DNA of 17,270 bases from the NCBI GenBank assembly GCA_902801805.1, contig CADCJP010000013.1, positions 1 to 17,270 on the forward strand, given 5' to 3'. Of this stretch, positions 13,036 through 17,270 are shown piece by piece. The DNA is from an uncultured Erysipelotrichaceae bacterium (GTDB lineage Bacteria; Bacillota_I; Bacilli_A; RFN20; CAG-826). The notes beneath the pieces were generated by a model. It ran no database searches. It was not told where the DNA came from and saw only the letters and a program-made list of their open reading frames with translations. The translations under genes were made by a program, and so were the position numbers. The first letter of the stretch is position 1. Each line of letters opens with the position of its first letter.

Positions 13036-14172
13036 TTATATCACCGTTTTAGTCGTGGCTGCGAAGAACAGACAGCCGAATATGACCAACGCTGACATTG
13101 CTCCAATTATAGCATAGCTATAACCTGGCATTTTAAATGAGCCAATGAAGAGAGCAAATAAGAAGTAATATGCTGCTGCCACAATTACGGTCCCGATAAT
13201 AATCTCGAATCCAAAGTAAGGATTTTGAACGATGACAAATAAGGCAACGGGGATTGTTGATAAGAAGAATAGGGAGTTCAACTTCTTATTAGCGAAACCG
13301 TAATTATTGCAGTTTTCGCCACTATTATCTTTTCTAAATAGTGTGAAGAAACAAGCTAAGGCGCCGACCAATACTTCAAGAACGTTGCAGAGTGTGAATA
13401 CTGCTTTCGCGCTTGAACCTTCAATTGGATAAATAGAATTGAGGTCAAAGGCGTATACACGAGCGATGTGATCTGGTAAACCGATGACTGTCACAACGCC
13501 TGGAGAATATAGAATTGAAATATTCGCGGCATCATCAATATGTGAAAGGTCGCCAGCAAAATTATAATAATTTAAGTTGTAGATGCTTTTGAAAATCACA
13601 TACAGAGAGAAAGAAAGCACTAATTGTAAGGAGATATTAAGAATTAATGCAGATACTGGCTTACTTGTTAAAGAGCAGAAGAAGCATGAAATGAAATATT
13701 CAATCACAATAGTGAATAAACCCACCACTATAGCGCCTAAATATGGAGCAGCTTCAAAATATTTGAAATAAGTAATACCGGCCCATGTTTTTGCTTCTGG
13801 AGCGCTCACATAGCGAATCACAAATGAAACATAAGGTAATAAAGAAGCAATGAGATAGCTGACCACTAAAATGAATAAGCCAGAAATGATTCTGATGTTC
13901 TTTAATTCCCCTTGTTTTAAAGGCAATTGATAGTACGTGTCGCTTCTTTTTAAGGAATACTTATAGTTAAAGATGAATAATGGGAGCACAATGGCAAACG
14001 CCATCATTGGTCCATTTAAAGCGGCTAAAGAGATTTCGTTATAGTATGGATCATAGAAATCAACATTCATCAAATAGGCAAAGTAAGAAATCAAACCGAT
14101 GACGGTAAACACTATGAAAAGAGGTAATAATTCTTTAGTAATCAAGTATTTAGCATAATTAAGCTTTTTCAT
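13036..14172 (-). CDS. ABC transporter permease subunit
   Basis: A 378-residue integral membrane protein with about eight hydrophobic segments (near 15-38, 50-70, 92-118, 145-170, 174-197, then a soluble stretch, 255-278, 302-320, 322-345 and 350-372). The soluble stretch (about 198-254) contains Tyr/Asp-rich sequence and is probably extracellular. I see no substrate-binding domain. It pairs with the ATPase gene it overlaps by 14 bases, and AGGAGG stands 9 bases before its ATG. The regulator-ATPase-permease order matches the YtrA-type operons of Bacillota, whose members respond to cell-wall active compounds in some species; the substrate here is unknown. It is the last gene of the operon, with a terminator directly after. 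Confidence 0.9.
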   Translation of the reverse strand: MKKLNYAKYLITKELLPLFIVFTVIGLISYFAYLMNVDFYDPYYNEISLAALNGPMMAFAIVLPLFIFNYKYSLKRSDTYYQLPLKQGELKNIRIISGLFILVVSYLIASLLPYVSFVIRYVSAPEAKTWAGITYFKYFEAAPYLGAIVVGLFTIVIEYFISCFFCSLTSKPVSALILNISLQLVLSFSLYVIFKSIYNLNYYNFAGDLSHIDDAANISILYSPGVVTVIGLPDHIARVYAFDLNSIYPIEGSSAKAVFTLCNVLEVLVGALACFFTLFRKDNSGENCNNYGFANKKLNSLFFLSTIPVALFVIVQNPYFGFEIIIGTVIVAAAYYFLFALFIGSFKMPGYSYAIIGAMSALVIFGCLFFAATTKTVI

Positions 14173-15061
14173 GATGTTTGCCCTCCTTATTGGCTAAAGC
14201 CATTTGTAAAAGGATGATTTCATTCCCGTCGATAGCGACGGTTTCTAATAATGATGGTTTGAGTTTTGCTAATGCTTTCTCAATATCTTTGCCTTCTTTG
14301 TTATTAATGACAAAGTTATGGATAGAACCGGCTTTTCTATAAGAAAGGACATTTAATCCTAAATCAACGAGTGTGTCTTCATCACAAGCCTTTTCAAAGA
14401 TAGCTTGATACTTAATGAATGTTTCACCTAATGAATCAATGTCACCATCATTGGATAATTGACCATCGTGAATAATGACGAACTTATCGACGAGTTTTTC
14501 TAAAGCAGTAACGTTATGGGAAGAAACCACGACTGTTTTATTTCCGTCCTTGCAGATTCTTACGATTTGTTCTTTGACTGTTTCAAGCACTAATGGGTCT
14601 AAACCATCAAAGGCTTCGTCTAACAATAAATATCTGCAGTTAATTGATAAGGCTAAAGCGATAAATAATAAACGCTTCATACCTTTAGAGAACTTACTAA
14701 TCTTCACATTTCTTGGAAGATTGAATTTATCGATGAGGTTTTCAAAGATGTCATTATCCACTAAATAAAAGAGTTGATAGAACTCTTTAACGGATTCGAC
14801 ATCACTCACTCTTGGAGTGTATGGATCATCAGGAAGGAAGAAGACTAATTCTTTGCCTTCTTTAGACGTGCTTTCAAAGGTATCAATATAGATCTTTCCT
14901 TCATCTGGTTGATAAACACCAGCAATCATTCTAAGGAGTGTGGATTTACCCGCACCATTTTGACCAACAAGACCAATAACACCAGATTCGATTTCTAAGG
15001 ATAAGGAAGAAACAGCGGTTTTTTGTTCAAATCTTTTGGTTGCACTATTTATTTGAATCAT
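14159..15061 (-). CDS. ABC transporter ATP-binding subunit
   Basis: A 300-residue ATPase that drives the permease encoded next. Seen directly: Walker A GQNGAGKST (33-41), a Q-loop region reading FFLPDDPY (as often in YtrB-like ATPases, without the usual Gln), signature FSKGM (124-128), Walker B LLLDEAFDGLD (Asp148, Glu149) and the H-loop SSHN (His182). A C-terminal extension of about 95 residues follows the core, as in other exporters of this class. It overlaps the regulator gene by 4 bases (ATGA), the only TGA stop among the complete genes in this window, with AGGAGG 10 bases before the ATG, and overlaps the permease by 14 bases, so all three are translationally coupled. No adjacent gene suggests a substrate. 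Confidence 0.95.
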   Translation of the reverse strand: MIQINSATKRFEQKTAVSSLSLEIESGVIGLVGQNGAGKSTLLRMIAGVYQPDEGKIYIDTFESTSKEGKELVFFLPDDPYTPRVSDVESVKEFYQLFYLVDNDIFENLIDKFNLPRNVKISKFSKGMKRLLFIALALSINCRYLLLDEAFDGLDPLVLETVKEQIVRICKDGNKTVVVSSHNVTALEKLVDKFVIIHDGQLSNDGDIDSLGETFIKYQAIFEKACDEDTLVDLGLNVLSYRKAGSIHNFVINNKEGKDIEKALAKLKPSLLETVAIDGNEIILLQMALANKEGKHHEKA

Positions 15062-15408
15062 CTTTCTTTTTCCTCCTCTTCAATCATTTTCTCGATACGT
15101 TTTTTGATTTCTTGCAAGCTATAACCCTTGAACTTAATGTCCTGGATTAATTGATGAAGCTCATCGTTACTTTCTTTTTTATCAACTTTATTAATACGGT
15201 TACCTTTACCGCTTATCGGCGTTAAATAGCCCAAATCAATCAGCATTGAAAACGCCCTTTGCACGGTATTAGGATTTACACCGATTAATAACGATGTATC
15301 TCTCACTGAAGGAAGATACTCGCCTTCCTTAAGCGCACCTGTATCAATAAGGTTCTTATAATAATCTTTAATTTGTAAATAGGCGGGAATACCTGGTAGT
15401 AGTTTCAT
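15058..15408 (-). CDS. GntR-family repressor, YtrA subfamily
   Basis: A 116-residue regulator with an N-terminal GntR winged helix (about 10-72: PAYLQIKDYYKNLI, PSVRDTSLLIGVNPNTVQRAF, GYLTPISGKGN) and only a short helical C-terminus of about 40 residues rich in Lys/Glu, the hallmark of the YtrA branch, which lacks a large effector domain and dimerises through these helices. It probably represses its own operon through the palindrome at 15418-15440, which fills its promoter. No SD is present: the -10 box ends 8 bases before the ATG, so the message should be leaderless or nearly so. It overlaps the ATPase gene by 4 bases. The effector is unknown. Confidence 0.93.
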   Translation of the reverse strand: MKLLPGIPAYLQIKDYYKNLIDTGALKEGEYLPSVRDTSLLIGVNPNTVQRAFSMLIDLGYLTPISGKGNRINKVDKKESNDELHQLIQDIKFKGYSLQEIKKRIEKMIEEEEKER

Positions 15409-15416
15409 ACGTCTAT

Positions 15417-15445
15417 AGTGTACTAATCGTATTAATACACGTCAA
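15417..15445 (-). promoter_or_regulatory. Promoter of the GntR-ABC operon
   Basis: Minus-strand TTGACG (15445-15440), a 17-base spacer and TACACT (15422-15417). The -10 is only 8 bases from the ATG at 15408, so the transcript has almost no leader. Confidence 0.65.
15418..15440. promoter_or_regulatory. YtrA-type operator
   Basis: GTGTACTAAT-cgt-ATTAATACAC is an inverted repeat with 10-bp arms and one mismatch. It resembles the GTGTACTA/TAGTACAC operators known for YtrA-branch GntR regulators and spans the spacer up to the -10 box. Confidence 0.75.
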
Positions 15446-15486
15446 TACCTTTTGTTGAATTTCTATGGTTTTTTACGATTTTATCA

Positions 15487-15512
15487 ATAAAAAAGACCAC
15501 TACTGTGGCCTT
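15487..15512 (-). terminator. Terminator of the second lipoprotein gene
   Basis: Minus-strand stem AAGGCCAC/GTGGTCTT (8 bp, one G-U) with loop AGTA, followed by TTTTTTATTG. It lies 25 bases past the stop at 15538 and insulates the GntR promoter from read-through. Confidence 0.8.
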
Positions 15513-15537
15513 AATTATTCATAGTTATATAGGTTTA

Positions 15538-16125
15538 CTATTGAAAAGATGGAGAATCATCAAATTGTTTGTAGTATTGATAATCTGTTACACTATAGGA
15601 ACGTTCTTCTTGTGATTCATTTTCCATTTTTAGAAAGATATTAACTTCATCCAAGTACCAATATGTTTTTTCTTCTACTTTATACTTAGTGGTTTCGGCA
15701 CTAAGAAATATATCTTTGCCAGAAGCACTAGCATCATTGATGAGCTCGACATTGAAAACATCAAAATATACTCTACGGATAGTGCCCACGAATGAGTTAA
15801 TAGCATCAAGGGTGGTCATATTTTTAGATTGAGTGGCTGTAGGAGTAAAACTCTCCCAATCACCATTATTCATAACGTCTTTATGATAATAAACGTAACT
15901 ATCATCAACGTAATGAGCAAAATAGGAGTCATTGTAATTATCTTTTTGCAAGGTGTTGATATAGACGTCTTTACCCACTACTTCAATAAGGCCTTCTTCT
16001 TGATTGGAATAACCAATTGTTAATGCGACTTTAATATCGGTAGGTGGAGTATTTTTGAATTCATTAAAAAGAGAGCAAGCAGATAAGCACAATATTGAGG
16101 CACCAATGAGAATTGTTTTTTTCAT
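15538..16125 (-). CDS. Small putative lipoprotein, function unknown
   Basis: A 195-residue protein with a lipoprotein signal: MKK, a hydrophobic stretch and lipobox LSAC with Cys at residue 17. The mature protein is rich in Asp, Tyr and aromatic residues and appears to alternate beta strands, without any domain I recognise. It is not obviously related to the lipoprotein at 175-1260. AAGGAG lies 6 bases before the ATG, setting the start. It has its own promoter (16173-16203) and terminator (15487-15512), so it is monocistronic. Location is inferred to be the outer leaflet of the cell membrane. It lies next to the ABC operon, but nothing ties it to that transporter. Confidence 0.85.
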   Translation of the reverse strand: MKKTILIGASILCLSACSLFNEFKNTPPTDIKVALTIGYSNQEEGLIEVVGKDVYINTLQKDNYNDSYFAHYVDDSYVYYHKDVMNNGDWESFTPTATQSKNMTTLDAINSFVGTIRRVYFDVFNVELINDASASGKDIFLSAETTKYKVEEKTYWYLDEVNIFLKMENESQEERSYSVTDYQYYKQFDDSPSFQ

Positions 16126-16172
16126 TTTTAACTCCTTATTTTTAAATAATTTGTTTCATGATAATCACCACT

Positions 16173-16203
16173 ATTATATCTCTTTTTTTCTAGAATTAAT
16201 CAA
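16173..16203 (-). promoter_or_regulatory. Candidate promoter of the second lipoprotein gene
   Basis: Minus-strand consensus TATAAT (16178-16173) is preceded by TTGATT (16203-16198) with a longish spacer of 19 bases. The leader would be about 40 bases with AAGGAG. Confidence 0.45.
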
Positions 16204-16226
16204 AGTTTTTAGATATATCTCTAATC

Positions 16227-16249
16227 AAAAAACGCTCTTTGTAAGAGCG
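16227..16249 (-). terminator. Terminator after tRNA-Gly (CCC)
   Basis: Minus-strand stem CGCTCTT/AAGAGCG with a 3-base loop, followed by TTTTTT. It lies 15 bases beyond the CCA end of the tRNA. Confidence 0.8.
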
Positions 16250-16264
16250 CGAATAAACTTTATA

Positions 16265-16338
16265 TGGAGCACGCGACGGGAATCGAACCCGCACGATTAG
16301 CTTGGGAAGCTAAAGTTCTACCACTAAACTACGCGTGC
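16265..16338 (-). tRNA. tRNA-Gly (CCC)
   Basis: Acceptor GCACGCG/CGCGTGC, discriminator T and encoded CCA; anticodon stem TTAGC/GCTAA around the loop TTCCCAA, giving anticodon CCC (reads GGG); T arm GCGGG-TTCGATT-CCCGT. The acceptor and T arm resemble the tRNA-Gly(GCC) at 3958. A terminator-like hairpin separates it from tRNA-Val, and I see no clear promoter of its own, so it may be made by partial read-through. Confidence 0.95.
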
Positions 16339-16345
16339 TTCTTGT

Positions 16346-16368
16346 AAAAAAGCCCTTTGTCAGGGCTT
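16346..16368 (-). terminator. Terminator-like hairpin between tRNA-Val and tRNA-Gly (CCC)
   Basis: Minus-strand stem AAGCCCT/AGGGCTT with a 5-base loop runs into TTTTTT. It should stop part of the Thr-Val transcript before tRNA-Gly(CCC); its loop resembles that of the terminator at 16227-16249. Confidence 0.65.
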
Positions 16369-16379
16369 ATTTAACAATT

Positions 16380-16455
16380 TGGTGGGTACTGACGGGATCG
16401 AACCGCCGACCTTCTGTACGTCAAACAGATGCTCTCCCAGCTGAGCTAAATACCC
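16380..16455 (-). tRNA. tRNA-Val (GAC)
   Basis: Acceptor GGGTATT/AGTACCC, discriminator A, encoded CCA; anticodon stem TCTGT/ACAGA around the loop TTGACGT, giving anticodon GAC (reads GUC/GUU). It lies 8 bases after tRNA-Thr in one transcript. Confidence 0.95.
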
Positions 16456-16463
16456 AATTGTGC

Positions 16464-16540
16464 TGGTGCCGACTACAGGAATTGAACCTGCAACCCACTG
16501 ATTACGATTCAGTTGCGCTACCAGATTGCGCCAAGTCGGC
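16464..16540 (-). tRNA. tRNA-Thr (CGT)
   Basis: Acceptor GCCGACT/AGTCGGC, discriminator A, encoded CCA; anticodon stem ACTGA/TCAGT around the loop ATCGTAA, giving anticodon CGT (reads ACG). It is the first tRNA of the cluster, 29 bases after the -10 box at 16570. Confidence 0.94.
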
Positions 16541-16569
16541 AGGTAGTAATTCGTTTTAGTCGCTCAATA

Positions 16570-16598
16570 ATAATATGTGTTTTTATAACAAGTTTCAA
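16570..16598 (-). promoter_or_regulatory. Promoter of the tRNA-Thr/Val cluster
   Basis: Minus-strand TTGAAA (16598-16593), a 17-base spacer and TATTAT (16575-16570), followed about 30 bases later by the first tRNA. The stretch 16599-16634 to the next gene contains only a weak A/T hairpin and no clear terminator. Confidence 0.65.
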
Positions 16599-16634
16599 TA
16601 CTTATTTTAAAAAACTTAGTTTTTGCTTTATTTA

Positions 16635-17174
16635 TTAATAAAGTGGCTTACCACAACTATTGCAATATTTCGCTCCATCATCGTTTTCAGCGCCACAATA
16701 AGAACATATTTTTGTAATAGGTGCACCACACTTTGAACAGAACTTCGCACTAGCAGGATTAACAAAACCACATCTAGCGCACTTATTAGCGGTCACTCCC
16801 TCAATTGGTTCGTTCTTCTTTGAGGAAATCTTATTCACGACATTGGCAATAGAATCGCCAGTTTCATCAAGCATATAGTTAGTGAAATCTTTAGCGACAG
16901 GAGCGGCTTGAGAAGCAGCATAATCCATCATTTTTCTACGATATCCTAAGGATAAGCAAACAATGCCACCAATCATTAAAGGACCACCGATAAAACAAAG
17001 GAAAAATAATTTAGGCATTTGGATATCGCCAGATCCAAAGCTCGCAAATGTCATAAAGAATGAGCCCATACCAGCGATAAGGCAAATAATACCTATAATT
17101 AATAAAGGCCAACCAATAACCTTTAATATTTTTGTAGTTCCGTTATAACGATTTTCATATTCTTTATTGTTCAT
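16635..17174 (-). CDS. Membrane protein with C-terminal double zinc ribbon
   Basis: A 179-residue protein with two hydrophobic segments (about residues 17-45 and 57-78), a linker, then two zinc-ribbon knuckle pairs: CARCGF...CSKCG (about 132-150) and CSYCGA...CNSCG (about 157-175), each CxxC-x10-CxxC, like the DZANK/zinc_ribbon_2 domains common on bacterial membrane or regulatory proteins. Such ribbons usually bind proteins or nucleic acid, but the partner is unknown. The ribbons should be cytoplasmic if the N-terminus is too. Start: AAGAGG lies 9 bases before the ATG and TATAAT (17207-17202) about 27 bases upstream. It ends about 37 bases before the tRNA promoter, with no convincing terminator, so its transcript could run into the tRNA cluster. 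Confidence 0.88.
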   Translation of the reverse strand: MNNKEYENRYNGTTKILKVIGWPLLIIGIICLIAGMGSFFMTFASFGSGDIQMPKLFFLCFIGGPLMIGGIVCLSLGYRRKMMDYAASQAAPVAKDFTNYMLDETGDSIANVVNKISSKKNEPIEGVTANKCARCGFVNPASAKFCSKCGAPITKICSYCGAENDDGAKYCNSCGKPLY

Positions 17175-17201
17175 ATTGCGTGTCCTCTTAAGTCATAGTT
17201 A

Positions 17202-17207
17202 ATTATA
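17202..17207 (-). promoter_or_regulatory. -10 box of the zinc-ribbon gene
   Basis: Minus-strand consensus TATAAT preceded by GTGTG, 27 bases before the start codon. There is no good -35 hexamer at the expected distance. Confidence 0.4.
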
Positions 17208-17223
17208 CACACGATTAGGCAAT

Positions 17224-17257
17224 AAAAAAGACCTTTTCGTCGAAATTTAAAAAAGCC
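17224..17257 (-). terminator. Probable terminator of the gene to the right of the window
   Basis: Minus-strand stem GGCTTTTT/AAAAGGTC (8 bp, two G-U pairs) with a long loop, followed by TTTTTT. It ends a transcript coming from beyond 17270. The remaining bases to 17270 show no gene. Confidence 0.4.
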
Positions 17258-17270
17258 ATTTTATTTCGTC

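Noticed and set aside
15058..15060. TGA possibly read as Trp (mycoplasma-like code)
   Set aside because: All genes read through cleanly with standard stops, Trp is TGG throughout, and this TGA forms a normal ATGA overlap; TGA is rare as a stop but not reassigned on this evidence.
16055..16559. Two plus-strand open frames ending in RRESNPHD-like and NRRPSVRQTD-like peptides
   Set aside because: These are the usual false peptides from reading tRNA genes on the opposite strand (tRNA-Gly, Val and Thr).
16599..16634. Terminator after the zinc-ribbon gene
   Set aside because: Only an A/T-only fold (AAAAACT/AGTTTTT) with almost no loop is possible, too weak to call.
1..17270. CRISPR array, insertion sequence or prophage
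   Set aside because: No spaced direct repeats, transposase, integrase or phage genes are seen anywhere in the window.

Overview
The window looks like a chromosomal stretch of an AT-rich, Gram-positive-type bacterium (Bacillota; most likely a Bacilli, Erysipelotrichia or Mollicutes-adjacent gut lineage, which is an inference). Supporting signs are lipoproteins without outer-membrane partners, a membrane diadenylate cyclase, a YtrA-type GntR/ABC operon, a clostridial-style GltX of about 560 residues, AGGAGG ribosome sites and CCA-encoding tRNA genes. The genetic code is standard: the 18 complete genes stop with TAA (13), TAG (4) and TGA (1), and none needs TGA read as Trp. No phage, IS element or CRISPR array is visible.

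Layout. 1-174: start of an off-window minus-strand gene with a possibly structured leader. 175-2100: a lipoprotein and a Vat-like xenobiotic O-acetyltransferase, each followed by near-identical terminator hairpins. 2109-3905: gltX on the minus strand; its last codons and stop lie inside a tRNA-Glu(CTC) gene. 3900-4067: a plus-strand tRNA-Gly(GCC) whose promoter shares a palindromic -35 box with a candidate gltX promoter. 4066-7227: a tightly packed minus-strand operon of diadenylate cyclase (cdaA), a Nudix protein with a divergent box, a NERD-domain protein that has lost its acidic catalytic residue, and a polytopic membrane protein. 7251-8510: a small DNA-binding-like protein divergent from purine nucleoside phosphorylase deoD. 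8525-12228: a heavy-metal module made of a tandem-HMA Zn/Cd/Pb P1B ATPase, an ArsR/CadC-type sensor and a His-rich ArsP_2-like permease, with two operator palindromes at the sensor promoter. 12265-13007: a HAD phosphatase. 13036-15445: a GntR(YtrA)-ABC ATPase-permease operon with a clear operator. 15487-16203: a second lipoprotein. 16227-16598: tRNA-Thr(CGT), tRNA-Val(GAC) and tRNA-Gly(CCC). 16635-17270: a membrane protein with double zinc ribbon, then a terminator from an upstream gene.

How it fits together. The most striking structural features are the gltX/tRNA-Glu overlap, where one transcript seems unable to yield both an intact mRNA and a mature cognate tRNA; the non-standard cdaA neighbourhood (no ybbR or glmM beside it); and the repeated appearance of promoters whose -10 box ends only 6-10 bases before an ATG lacking a Shine-Dalgarno, suggesting leaderless transcripts alongside normal SD-led genes.
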